DNA of 23,790 nt from Peptostreptococcaceae bacterium. GTDB taxonomy: Bacteria; Bacillota; Clostridia; Peptostreptococcales; Anaerovoracaceae. Position 1 is the stretch's first letter. Each line of letters begins with the position of its first letter. A program made the translations under genes and the position numbers. A model generated the notes under the pieces. That model saw only the letters and a list, made by a program, of their open reading frames with translations. It was not told the DNA's origin and did no database searches. Positions 15,512 through 23,467 of the stretch are shown here, one piece after another. The stretch spans positions 1 to 23,790 of the forward strand of contig JAENWI010000004.1 in the NCBI GenBank assembly GCA_016650115.1, in the 5' to 3' direction.

Positions 15512-15545
15512 CAGGAAACATTTTGGAATAGTTTTAAAAGAGGGT

Positions 15546-15569
15546 AGCCGTTCATTCTTTTGAGCGGCT
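15546..15569 (+). terminator. Hairpin terminator candidate after the CNNM gene
   Basis: Arms AGCCGTTCA (15546-15554) and TGAGCGGCT (15561-15569) form a 9-bp stem with one G-T pair and a 6-base loop. The following bases are T-rich (a CTTTTTCTT stretch begins at 15579) rather than an immediate T run. It separates the CNNM gene from the next promoter, supporting a role as terminator. Confidence 0.65.
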
Positions 15570-15585
15570 TATTCATTGCTTTTTC

Positions 15586-15614
15586 TTGTATTTGCCATTA
15601 GATTTTGATATAAT
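15586..15614 (+). promoter_or_regulatory. Extended -10 promoter for the yqhY-nusB-xseA operon
   Basis: TATAAT (15609-15614) is preceded by TG with one base between, an extended -10 element. A weak -35 (TTGTAT, 15586-15591) lies 17 bases upstream. Predicted start is near 15621, leaving a leader of about 22 bases before ATG at 15643, which carries AAGGAG. This is the only long gap between genes in the window (131 bp), and it holds the hairpin and this promoter. Confidence 0.72.
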
Positions 15615-15642
15615 AAATTGTTAAAGGGTAGAAGGAGAATTT

Positions 15643-15954
15643 ATGAGCAATGATAACGAAGAAAAGCTTGGAGCCGTTAAAATATCAGATGATGTTATAG
15701 CAATTTGTGCTTTGGATTCAGCAAGAGATGTCGCAGGTTTTCGTAGTTTTGTTCGAAAAGGAATTAAAATCAATCAATTAGAAGATGGTATCTCTATGGA
15801 TTTATATATTCTGGTGGATTATGGGTTTAAAATACCAGAGGTTGCCTGGAATCTTCAAAATAAAGTTAAACAAGATATAGAAGACTCTTTTGAGTTAATT
15901 ATAAAATCGGTAAATATTCATGTGCAAGGTGTGCATTTTTTAGAGGAGGAATAA
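15643..15954 (+). CDS. Asp23/Gls24 family protein, YqhY-like
   Basis: A 103-residue cytoplasmic protein of the Asp23/Gls24 family, named for alkaline-shock and envelope-stress proteins. The core has GAVKISDDVIAICALDSARDV, the GISMDLYILVDYGFKIPEVAW strand-helix and the end VNIHVQGVHF. In Bacillus the relative YqhY lies between accC and nusB, and its loss disturbs fatty acid synthesis regulation. Here it likewise sits directly before nusB (2-bp gap), but no acc genes are upstream. It is the first gene after the promoter at 15586-15614. The biochemical function of the family is unknown; I assign family and neighbourhood only. Confidence 0.88.
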   Translation: MSNDNEEKLGAVKISDDVIAICALDSARDVAGFRSFVRKGIKINQLEDGISMDLYILVDYGFKIPEVAWNLQNKVKQDIEDSFELIIKSVNIHVQGVHFLEEE

Positions 15955-15956
15955 GC

Positions 15957-16364
15957 ATGGTTAGAGGAGAGGCTAGAGAACTGGTCATGAAATTAATATT
16001 TCAAATGGAAGCTCAGAATGATTACAGCACCTGCATCAGAGATAAATTTTACAAGGAATATGCTGAAGGGGAATCGCAGAAAGAATATATGAATGGTCTG
16101 TTGAATTCAATTATTGAAAACAGGGAAGTCATTGACAGTGCAATTGATAAATATAGCACTAACTGGAATATAAGAAGAATGGCTAAGGTTGATCTGGCTA
16201 TAACCCGGCTTGCAGTTGCAGAAATAATGATTCTTGAAGATGTCCCTGATTCTGTTGCTATTAATGAAGCAGTGAACATTGCAAAAAAATACAGTACTGA
16301 AGAGTCCAGCAAATTCATAAACGGGATTCTAGGAAAAATAGAAAAAGAAAAAAATGCAAACTAA
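15957..16364 (+). CDS. nusB: Transcription antitermination protein NusB
   Basis: A 135-residue all-helical protein that binds boxA RNA with NusE (S10) and keeps RNA polymerase processive in rRNA operons. It has the family pattern: REARELVMKLIFQME at the start, the WNIRRMAKVDLAITRLAVAE helix, and VAINEAVNIAKKYSTEESSKFINGILGKI at the end. Length is normal. AGGAGG (15944-15949) inside the end of the previous gene serves the ATG with 7-base spacing. The 3' end overlaps the next gene by 11 bases. Confidence 0.97.
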   Translation: MVRGEARELVMKLIFQMEAQNDYSTCIRDKFYKEYAEGESQKEYMNGLLNSIIENREVIDSAIDKYSTNWNIRRMAKVDLAITRLAVAEIMILEDVPDSVAINEAVNIAKKYSTEESSKFINGILGKIEKEKNAN

Positions 16365-17277
16365 CAGACATATTCTGGGAATTGATACCAGCAATTATAA
16401 AACTTCAGTAGCTGTTACTGACAGTGAAGGGAATATTATTTGCGATTTTAGAAAGCTTCTCCAGATTAAGAAGGGAGATAAAGGGTTAAGACAATCAGAC
16501 GCCTTCTTTCAACATATAAATAATCTGCCTGAAATGATAGAGAAGGCTATGTCAAGCTACGAATTTAAAAATATTGCTGCGGTTTCTGTGTCTACAAGAC
16601 CTAGACCCGTATTAGATTCTTATATGCCGGTTTTTAAAGCAGGTGAATCAATCGGTAAAAGCATTGCCGCATCCTTAGGAGTTGATTTATTAAGATTTTC
16701 TCATCAAGAAGGTCATATAGAAGCAGTAAAATATTATTCTCGGTTAAAAAACGAAACGGATTTTTTATGCTTCCATTTATCTGGCGGGACATGCGAATTA
16801 TTAAAAATAGGAAACAGTGAAATTGAAATCATTGGAGGTTCAAAGGATATTTCTTTTGGCCAGTTGCTGGATCGGATTGGCGTCGGCATGGGATTTGATT
16901 TTCCAGCCGGAGAAGAATTAGATAAAATTGCGATTTCTGGTCCCAAAAGTAATATAATAAAAAAAATTGAACTACAAGGTCTGTATTTTAATTTATCAGG
17001 CGTAGAAACTAAATCTTTAAGAAATCTGGAGTGGTCTGGCCTCATACCTGAAGTTTTTGATAAAATTTCAGATTTGCTTGTCAGACTTTCTATAAAAGCG
17101 ATGGAAGAAACTGGACTGGAAAATATTATTTTTACAGGAGGGGTTGCTGAAAGTTTATTTATTAGAGATGAAATAAAGAATAACGTTCCGGGAAAAGTTG
17201 AATTTGGAGCGAGAAATTTATCTTCAGACAATGCGATAGGGATATCACTTTTAGGGGGTAAAAGTTTATGGCAATAA
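16354..17277 (+). CDS. TsaD/Kae1-like paralogue (glycoprotease family) of unknown role
   Basis: A 307-residue ASKHA-fold protein clearly related to TsaD/Kae1, the tRNA threonylcarbamoyltransferase subunit, but shorter (TsaD is about 340) and divergent. It starts ILGIDTSNYKTSVAV like TsaD. The metal ligands look intact: His117 and His121 in SHQEGHIEA, and Asp292 in SSDNAIGIS. The ATP-side glycine motifs are present as HLSGGTCELL and FTGGVAES. The usual GPGL loop is replaced by TRPRPVLDSY, and the GEAFDKVA segment reads GEELDKIA. It probably binds ATP and a metal. Its operon, between nusB and xseA, suggests it is a conserved clostridial paralogue rather than the real TsaD, expected elsewhere beside tsaB/tsaE. 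Its function is unknown to me. It overlaps both neighbours by about 10 bases. Confidence 0.85.
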   Translation: MQTNRHILGIDTSNYKTSVAVTDSEGNIICDFRKLLQIKKGDKGLRQSDAFFQHINNLPEMIEKAMSSYEFKNIAAVSVSTRPRPVLDSYMPVFKAGESIGKSIAASLGVDLLRFSHQEGHIEAVKYYSRLKNETDFLCFHLSGGTCELLKIGNSEIEIIGGSKDISFGQLLDRIGVGMGFDFPAGEELDKIAISGPKSNIIKKIELQGLYFNLSGVETKSLRNLEWSGLIPEVFDKISDLLVRLSIKAMEETGLENIIFTGGVAESLFIRDEIKNNVPGKVEFGARNLSSDNAIGISLLGGKSLWQ

Positions 17278-18491
17278 AACCAATTAAAGTTTCTCAACTA
17301 AATGGGTATATTAAAAGAGTACTCCAATCGGACCCGTTATTAGGGAATGTATCAGTAATTGGAGAAGTTTCTAATTTAAAACATCACGGAAGCGGTCATA
17401 TATATTTCACTTTGAAAGATGAACTGAGCAAAATCAACTGTTTTCTAGGTGCAGATCTTTTAAAAGATATACATTTTGAATTCGCTGAAGGAATGGAAAT
17501 AACTGCAACAGGATATATTGCTATTTACGAACGTGGCGGGACCTATTCACTGAATATCAGAGATATTCAAGTTGAAGGCATAGGGAATTTAAGCGTGGCT
17601 TTTGAAAAGCTAAAAGAAAAACTTGCAAAAGAAGGTCTGTTTGATGAAAAGCAAAAAAAATCGATATCATTATTTCCTCATAATATTGCTCTCGTAACAT
17701 CAGAAACTGGAGCTGCAGTTAAGGATATAATTAAAATTATTAAAAACAGGAATAATATTGTAAATGTAATGATTTTTCCTGTCCTTGTGCAGGGGCCCAA
17801 CGCGGCGGGAGAAATATCAGAAGCTATTTACAAAGTTAACGAACTTTACCCGCAGACAGATACCATAATCATTGGGAGAGGTGGAGGATCAATTGAAGAA
17901 CTTTGGGCTTTTAACGAAGAAATCGTTGCCAGAAGCATATTTGCTTCAAAGATACCGATAATTTCTGCTGTTGGCCATGAGATTGATTTTACAATTTCAG
18001 ATTTTGTGGCTGATAAAAGGGCAGAAACACCTACCGCTGCCGCGCAAATGGCAGTTCCGGACATCAGTGAACTTAAAGAATATATCTTTACTGTAAAAGA
18101 TTCTATTCATCATCTGCTCGGTAATAAAATGAGATATTACGAAATGTCAGTTGCACAGTACAACGTATTATCACTTAGAGCCGGCCTTGCCGACAGAATA
18201 GATAATGCAATTTATAAATCTGATCATTTAAAGAAGGAAATGGAAAACAAGGTACTCTCCATTCTAAGTGAATATAAAAATACAGTCGAAATGTCAAAAC
18301 AAATGCTGGAGTCATTAAATCCGACAGATATTCTAAGAAGAGGTTATGTAGCAATTACCGACAGAAATGGTCTCATAATATCTTCCGTAGAATATTTTAA
18401 TAAAGGAGACAGCCTAACCGCATCATTTATCGATGGTGTGATGGATTGCCGGGTAGAAGAGATTAGAGGTGAAAATATTGGAGAAAAATAA
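17268..18491 (+). CDS. xseA: Exodeoxyribonuclease VII large subunit
   Basis: A 407-residue large subunit of ExoVII, which degrades single-stranded DNA from both ends. An N-terminal OB fold (about 1-100) carries VIGEVSNLKHHGSGHIYFTLKD-type strands. The catalytic domain has ALVTSETGAAVKDII, the glycine-rich GRGGGSIEELWAFNEE (about 203-218), and then VGHEIDFTISDFVADKRA followed by TPTAAAQ. A coiled-coil region and a C-terminal strand with DILRRGYVAIT follow. The ATG overlaps the previous gene by 10 bases, with a GGGG-containing site upstream. The small subunit follows immediately and overlaps it. Confidence 0.96.
   Translation: MAIKPIKVSQLNGYIKRVLQSDPLLGNVSVIGEVSNLKHHGSGHIYFTLKDELSKINCFLGADLLKDIHFEFAEGMEITATGYIAIYERGGTYSLNIRDIQVEGIGNLSVAFEKLKEKLAKEGLFDEKQKKSISLFPHNIALVTSETGAAVKDIIKIIKNRNNIVNVMIFPVLVQGPNAAGEISEAIYKVNELYPQTDTIIIGRGGGSIEELWAFNEEIVARSIFASKIPIISAVGHEIDFTISDFVADKRAETPTAAAQMAVPDISELKEYIFTVKDSIHHLLGNKMRYYEMSVAQYNVLSLRAGLADRIDNAIYKSDHLKKEMENKVLSILSEYKNTVEMSKQMLESLNPTDILRRGYVAITDRNGLIISSVEYFNKGDSLTASFIDGVMDCRVEEIRGENIGEK
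18465..18469 (+). promoter_or_regulatory. Ribosome binding site deciding the xseB start
   Basis: AGAGG lies 8 bases before a TTG at 18478. A GTG at 18469 in the same frame overlaps this site and lacks one of its own, so TTG is preferred, though GTG cannot be excluded. Confidence 0.5.
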
Positions 18492-18669
18492 GGAGCTGTC
18501 ATTTGAGGAAGCATTGAAACAATTGGAATCATCGGCAGAAAAGTTGAAAAAAGATGGCATTACTCTGGAAGATGCAATGAAAAGCTATGAGGAAGGGTTA
18601 AAATACTATAAACAGTGTTCTGAAATATTAAACGATGCGAAACAGAAAATAGAGATTATTTCTAATTAA
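18478..18669 (+). CDS. xseB: Exodeoxyribonuclease VII small subunit
   Basis: A 63-residue protein (66 if started at GTG 18469) with the typical ExoVII small-subunit pattern: LSFEEALKQLESSAEKLKKDG, then LEDAMKSYEEGLKYYKQC and a C-terminal helix. Several copies wrap the coiled coil of XseA to form the active nuclease. The start overlaps the end of xseA by 14 bases, as usual for this pair, which helps fix the subunit ratio by coupling. The start is TTG by ribosome-binding-site choice. Confidence 0.93.
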   Translation: MEKNKELSFEEALKQLESSAEKLKKDGITLEDAMKSYEEGLKYYKQCSEILNDAKQKIEIISN

Positions 18670-18688
18670 ACAGTTTAGGAGATATATT

Positions 18689-19585
18689 ATGGATAATATT
18701 GATTTTTATAAGTATAAAGATTTAGTGGAATTACACATATTAGATTTTTTACCTGAAGTTGACTATAAAAGCATTACCGTTTACGAAGCAATGAAATACA
18801 GCGTAACGGCTGGTGGCAAAAGGCTTAGACCTTCTTTACTGCTTGCTGCATGTGAATTTGCAGGTGGTGATATAAAAAATGCTATTCCATATGCCTGTGC
18901 CGCAGAATATATTCAGACTTATTCTTTGATACACGACGATTTACCTGCAATGGATAATGATGATATTAGAAGAGGATTACCAACTAATCATAAGGTTTAT
19001 GGGGAAGCAACAGCAATCCTGGCTGGCGATGGGCTTTTAACATCTGCATTTGAAGCAATGAATAAAGATATGCTTTTATATTTTGACAGTGACATGCAAT
19101 TAAAAAGAAGAGTGAAGGCCTCTTACGAACTTGCTAAAGGAGCTGGATGCAAAGGCATGATTGCAGGTCAGATTGCTGATATTGAAGCTGTAAACAAACA
19201 ATGTTCAAAAGAAATGCTTGATTATATTAATATTAACAAAACTGCAGCACTAATTGTTGCTTCTATCCGGGCAGGTGCTCATTTAGGAGGCGCAAACGAG
19301 AAAATGTTAAGGGACTTAACTGATTATGCGGAATTCCTGGGACTGGCTTTCCAGATAAAAGATGATCTATTGGACGTGACTGGTATTGAAACAGATATGG
19401 GCAAAATGCCGGGCGTAGACAAAATAATGAACAAATCTACTTATCCCGGATGCTATGGGATTGAAGCTTCAAAAACAAAGTTAAAAGAATTAACAGAAAA
19501 TGCTATCGCGGTATTAGAACCCTATTATGATGAAGCTGAATTTTTCACAAACCTAGCGAATGAACTTTTAGTCAGGATAAAATAA
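18689..19585 (+). CDS. ispA: Polyprenyl synthetase, probable farnesyl diphosphate synthase
   Basis: A 298-residue short-chain isoprenyl diphosphate synthase that condenses isopentenyl diphosphate with allylic diphosphates. GGKRLRP (about 42-48) and the first aspartate-rich motif HDDLPAMDNDD (82-92), spaced as in bacterial farnesyl synthases, are present, as are the KTAALI stretch and the second motif FQIKDDLLDVTG. AGGAG at 7-base spacing precedes the ATG. Its place after xseAB and before dxs is the standard one; product chain length (C15 or C20) is not certain from sequence. Confidence 0.93.
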   Translation: MDNIDFYKYKDLVELHILDFLPEVDYKSITVYEAMKYSVTAGGKRLRPSLLLAACEFAGGDIKNAIPYACAAEYIQTYSLIHDDLPAMDNDDIRRGLPTNHKVYGEATAILAGDGLLTSAFEAMNKDMLLYFDSDMQLKRRVKASYELAKGAGCKGMIAGQIADIEAVNKQCSKEMLDYININKTAALIVASIRAGAHLGGANEKMLRDLTDYAEFLGLAFQIKDDLLDVTGIETDMGKMPGVDKIMNKSTYPGCYGIEASKTKLKELTENAIAVLEPYYDEAEFFTNLANELLVRIK

Positions 19586-19605
19586 CAACTTGAAGGAGCA
19601 GAATA

Positions 19606-21444
19606 ATGCTAAAGAAAAAATTAACAGAGTACAATTTTCCTGAGGATTTGAAGAAAATGACAGAAAAGGAACTTGAACTCTTACCATATGAAATCAGAGA
19701 TTATTTAATCGAAAACGTTTCAAAAACAGGAGGTCACCTCGCATCAAATCTAGGTGTTGTTGAATTAACCATTGCCATCCACAAGGTATTTGAAAGCCCA
19801 ACTGATAAAATCATTTGGGATGTAGGGCATCAGTCATACATCCATAAAATATTAACAGGCAGAGCTGCTGATATGTGTACTATCCGGGCCTATGAAGGAA
19901 TGAGCGGATTTCCTAAAAGAGATGAAAGCGTTCATGACTGTTTTGAAACAGGCCATAGCAGTACTTCCATTTCTGCAGCAACAGGTTTTGCTGTGGCAAG
20001 AGATTTAGCCGGCAAAAATCATGAAATTATCGCAGTAATAGGCGATGGTGCTCTTACAGGTGGACTTGCCTATGAAGGTTTGAATAACGCTGGAGATTCA
20101 AAGTCAAAGATGATCGTCATTCTAAATGATAACGGCATGTCAATTAACAAAAGCACTGGTGCTATAGCAAGACATTTGTCAAAACTAAGATTATCAACAA
20201 CATATCTTGATTTAAAAAAACAGTTAAAGAAAACATTAAAAGGTATTCCATGTGTTGGCGAAGGCATTTATACGGGAGTTGAACTCCTTAGAGATTCGAT
20301 TAAATATGCAATTATACAGGGTGCCATTTTTGAAGAGTTTGGGTTTAAGTATATAGGACCTATCGACGGGCATAAACTGAACGACCTTATCGAAACCTTA
20401 ACCTTAGCTAAAACAATGGAGGGCCCTGTTCTTATTCATGTATTAACAACAAAAGGAAAAGGCTATAAAAATGCCGAAAATAATCCTAATAAATTTCATG
20501 GAATTGGCCCTTTTGATCCAACAACAGGCGTTCAGCTGAGCTCGACATCAGAGGAATCATTTTCGCAGGTTTTTGGAAACAAAATACAACAATTAGCCGC
20601 AAAGGATGATAAAATCGTTGTAGTTTGCGCTGCGATGTCAGATGGAACAGGTTTAGAAAAATTCAGGGAAGAATTCCCTGATAGAATTTTTGATGTTGGT
20701 ATAGCCGAAGCACATGCTGTTACTTTTGCAGCAGGTCTTGCACAAGGAGGGTTGAAACCTGTAGTCGCGATTTATTCAACCTTTCTTCAAAGAGCATATG
20801 ACCAGATTCTGATGGATGTATGCCTCCAAAACTTACCGGTAATATTTGCAATAGACAGAGCTGGCAATGTGGGACAGGATGGAGAAACACATCATGGTAT
20901 ATTTGATTTATCTTATCTGGAGCATATGCCTAATTTGACTATACTTGCGCCAAAGGATGGCCAGGAACTGTCAGAAATGATGGAGTATGCCATCAGCCTC
21001 AATGGACCATGCGCAATCAGATATCCAAGAGGTACTGCCTCAGATGTAATGATTGAGCAGACCGAAGGGTCAGATGTTGAAATTTGGGCAGTTGGTAAAA
21101 TGGTTTCAATTGGTGCCGATGCTTGTGAATTATTGAAAAAAATGAATATAGATGCCGGAATAATCAACGTAAAAAGAATAAAACCTTTAGATCAGGCAGG
21201 GATAATAGCCTCCACAAAAAGAGTTAAACATATTGTAACACTTGAAGATAATTCAGTAATTGGCGGATTTGGTCAGCAGCTCAGCAGTTTGCTCCTTGAA
21301 AAGGGTATTCTTGATGTAAAAGTGACAAATATTGGCTGGCCGGATAAATTTATAGAACACGGCAGTATTGATGAACTGTTTGAAAAATATGGACTAGATG
21401 CCAGGGGTGTTGCGGAAAGGATAAGGAAAGCTGTTGAAAGATAG
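19606..21444 (+). CDS. dxs: 1-deoxy-D-xylulose-5-phosphate synthase
   Basis: A 612-residue thiamine-diphosphate enzyme of near-usual length that joins pyruvate and glyceraldehyde 3-phosphate at the first step of the MEP isoprenoid pathway; its product chain feeds IspA, the adjacent gene. The TPP-binding motif is VIGDGALTGGLAYEGLNNAG-like (about 145-164), with catalytic Glu in FDVGIAEAHAVTFAAG, the DRAG motif, and GETHHGIFDLSYL. The last part is the transketolase C-terminal domain with EDNSVIGGFGQQL. It follows ispA by 20 bp with GAAGGAG upstream and overlaps tlyA by 11 bases. Confidence 0.97.
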   Translation: MLKKKLTEYNFPEDLKKMTEKELELLPYEIRDYLIENVSKTGGHLASNLGVVELTIAIHKVFESPTDKIIWDVGHQSYIHKILTGRAADMCTIRAYEGMSGFPKRDESVHDCFETGHSSTSISAATGFAVARDLAGKNHEIIAVIGDGALTGGLAYEGLNNAGDSKSKMIVILNDNGMSINKSTGAIARHLSKLRLSTTYLDLKKQLKKTLKGIPCVGEGIYTGVELLRDSIKYAIIQGAIFEEFGFKYIGPIDGHKLNDLIETLTLAKTMEGPVLIHVLTTKGKGYKNAENNPNKFHGIGPFDPTTGVQLSSTSEESFSQVFGNKIQQLAAKDDKIVVVCAAMSDGTGLEKFREEFPDRIFDVGIAEAHAVTFAAGLAQGGLKPVVAIYSTFLQRAYDQILMDVCLQNLPVIFAIDRAGNVGQDGETHHGIFDLSYLEHMPNLTILAPKDGQELSEMMEYAISLNGPCAIRYPRGTASDVMIEQTEGSDVEIWAVGKMVSIGADACELLKKMNIDAGIINVKRIKPLDQAGIIASTKRVKHIVTLEDNSVIGGFGQQLSSLLLEKGILDVKVTNIGWPDKFIEHGSIDELFEKYGLDARGVAERIRKAVER

Positions 21445-22240
21445 ACTAGATGTCATATTATTTAATAAAGGGCTTTTCCAGTCAAGAGAAAGAGCTAAAG
21501 CAGCCATTATGGCAGGAATTGTTTATGTTGACGGGCAAAGAATTGATAAAGCTGGAACATCTGTCAACGATTTTCAGGAATTTTATATTAAAGAAAATTT
21601 ATGCCCTTATGTCAGCAGAGGCGGTTTGAAACTTGAAAAAGCTCTTGAACTATTTGATTTTTCTTTAGAAGGCATTACAGCCGTTGATATTGGTGCATCA
21701 ACAGGAGGTTTTACAGACTGTATGCTTAAAAACGGAGCAAAAAAAGTTTTTGCTATTGATGTCGGTTATGGACAGCTTGATTATAAGTTAAGGAATGATC
21801 CAAGAGTCGTTAATATGGAAAAAATTAATATTCGTTATCTTGATTTAGAAACAATAGATAAAGATGTTGAATTTATAAGTATTGATGTCTCGTTTATTTC
21901 TCTTAAACTTGTTTTTCCAATTGCGGCGAATATGTTAGATGAAAAGGGAAGTTTGATTTGCCTTGTTAAACCTCAGTTTGAAGCGGGTAGAGAACAGGTT
22001 GGCAAGAAAGGCATCATTAGAGATGTAAATGTGCATAGAGAAGTGATCAATAATGTAATTGCCTATGCAGAAAGTAATGGTCTTTATCCATATGGTTTGA
22101 CATTTTCACCTGTAACTGGTGCAAAAGGAAATATAGAATATTTGTTATATCTCAAAAAAAATAAATCTGATAACTTTGATGTGGCCAAAACAATCAATGA
22201 CATTGTTTCCAAATCTCATCAGGAATTAGATAAACAATAA
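21434..22240 (+). CDS. tlyA: TlyA family rRNA 2'-O-methyltransferase (S4 + FtsJ domains)
   Basis: A 268-residue protein with an N-terminal S4 RNA-binding domain (about 2-62: DRLDVILFNKGLFQSRERAKA, then GIVYVDG) and an FtsJ-like methyltransferase domain with DIGASTGGFTDCML, then AIDVGYGQLDYKL. It also has the KPQFEAGREQVGKKGIIRD segment typical of TlyA. Mycobacterial TlyA methylates the ribose of C1409 in 16S rRNA and C1920 in 23S rRNA, setting capreomycin sensitivity; TlyA was also called hemolysin A. The start is TTG at 21434 with AAGGA six bases upstream, overlapping dxs by 11 bases. In many Clostridia nadK, argR and recN follow; here they do not. Confidence 0.93.
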   Translation: MKDRLDVILFNKGLFQSRERAKAAIMAGIVYVDGQRIDKAGTSVNDFQEFYIKENLCPYVSRGGLKLEKALELFDFSLEGITAVDIGASTGGFTDCMLKNGAKKVFAIDVGYGQLDYKLRNDPRVVNMEKINIRYLDLETIDKDVEFISIDVSFISLKLVFPIAANMLDEKGSLICLVKPQFEAGREQVGKKGIIRDVNVHREVINNVIAYAESNGLYPYGLTFSPVTGAKGNIEYLLYLKKNKSDNFDVAKTINDIVSKSHQELDKQ

Positions 22241-22252
22241 CATGTTGTTTGT

Positions 22253-22258
22253 AGGAGG
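22253..22258 (+). promoter_or_regulatory. Ribosome binding site deciding the aminotransferase start
   Basis: AGGAGG is 4 bases before the ATG at 22263. An ATG at 22242, two bases after the tlyA stop, is in frame but has no ribosome binding site and would give seven extra residues (MLFVGGY) that do not fit the family start. Confidence 0.75.
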
Positions 22259-22262
22259 CTAT

Positions 22263-23453
22263 ATGAAACTATCTGGAAGAATTACTGAAATGAAGCAATC
22301 ACCAATTAGAAAATATTATGTCTATGCTAATAAGGCAAAAGCACAGGGAAAAAAGGTATATTGTTTAAATATTGGTCAGCCTGACATCAAAACACCAAAA
22401 GCTTTTATGGAAGCAATCAGGAATTTTGACGAAGATGTGCTTGAATATGCGCCATCAGAGGGAATGCCAGAATTAATTGAATCGATATTGGGCTATTATA
22501 AACGATATGGCATGAATTATACTAAAGAAGAAGTGTTAATTACAAATGGAGGCAGCGAGGCGTTGACTTTTATTATGTCCTGTATTCTTGACGCGGGGGA
22601 TGAAGTGATTATGCCTGAACCTTATTATACAAATTATGTGACTTTTATATCCATGGCTGACGGTGTTGTTAAACCGTTGACAACAAATGCAGAAAACGGG
22701 TATCATTATGCAGATAAAGATAAAATTGAAGCAGTTATTACGCCGAAAACTAAAGCATTTGTCATTGGCAATCCAGGCAATCCAACTGGAAATGTATTAA
22801 CCAGGGAAGAAATAAGAATGATTTGTGATGTAGCAAAGAAATATGATTTCTTCATTATCGCAGATGAAGTATACAGAGAGTTTGTATATGACGGTAAGGA
22901 TATGACTAGTTTTGGCCAGTATGAAGATGTAGCCGACAGAGTTATTATTGTAGATAGTGTTTCAAAGAGATTCAGCGCCTGCGGTGCCAGGATAGGATCA
23001 ATTATCACAAAGAATTCAGAGTTGTTCAGCAATCTGCTTAAATTAGCCCAGGGAAGACTTTCTTGTTCTACTTTAGACCAAATTGGTTCTGCAGCATTAT
23101 ATAATTTGGAACCTTCATATTTTAATGAAGTCAAAGCAGAGTATGAACACAGACGAAATGTTGTGTATGATGAACTTTGTAAAATAAAAGGCATCGTGTG
23201 TGAAAAACCGAGTGGTGCATTTTATATTACTTGTAAATTACCCGTTGATAATGCTGAAGATTTTTTGATTTGGCTGCTGGAAAACTTTGATGATAAAGGA
23301 GAAACTGTAATGTTTTCTCCAGCAGAAGGCTTTTACGCCACGCCAGGGCTTGGAAGAAGTGAAATCAGAATAGCCTATGTTTTAAAAGAGACTGACATGT
23401 TAAGGGGTATAGAAATAATCGAATTAGGACTTGAAGCTTATAAAAAAAGATAA
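22263..23453 (+). CDS. Pyridoxal-phosphate aminotransferase, class I/II
   Basis: A 396-residue fold-type I aminotransferase. Near the start it has NIGQPDIKTP, then ITNGGSEALTFIMS, FVIGNPGNPTGNVLT and the ADEVYREF segment, whose Asp contacts the cofactor. The cofactor lysine sits in DSVSKRFSACGARIGSI, and the arginine of GRSEIRIAYV near the end likely binds the substrate carboxylate. The SKRFSACGARIG version of the lysine loop is found in a subgroup often annotated as aspartate or aromatic aminotransferase. The exact substrate is not decidable here. It starts 22 bp after tlyA and ends 14 bp before mutS, so it may be co-transcribed with both, which is not a standard arrangement. Confidence 0.92.
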   Translation: MKLSGRITEMKQSPIRKYYVYANKAKAQGKKVYCLNIGQPDIKTPKAFMEAIRNFDEDVLEYAPSEGMPELIESILGYYKRYGMNYTKEEVLITNGGSEALTFIMSCILDAGDEVIMPEPYYTNYVTFISMADGVVKPLTTNAENGYHYADKDKIEAVITPKTKAFVIGNPGNPTGNVLTREEIRMICDVAKKYDFFIIADEVYREFVYDGKDMTSFGQYEDVADRVIIVDSVSKRFSACGARIGSIITKNSELFSNLLKLAQGRLSCSTLDQIGSAALYNLEPSYFNEVKAEYEHRRNVVYDELCKIKGIVCEKPSGAFYITCKLPVDNAEDFLIWLLENFDDKGETVMFSPAEGFYATPGLGRSEIRIAYVLKETDMLRGIEIIELGLEAYKKR

Positions 23454-23467
23454 ATAAGGAATATAGT

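Noticed and set aside
16734..17297. 187-codon minus-strand open frame across the TsaD-like gene
   Set aside because: It is antisense to a gene with clear family motifs, has no recognisable motif or ribosome binding site, and its composition looks like a shadow of the plus-strand codons.
22706..23194. 162-codon minus-strand open frame inside the aminotransferase gene
   Set aside because: Fully contained in a well-supported gene and Ser/Leu-rich in the manner of antisense shadows.
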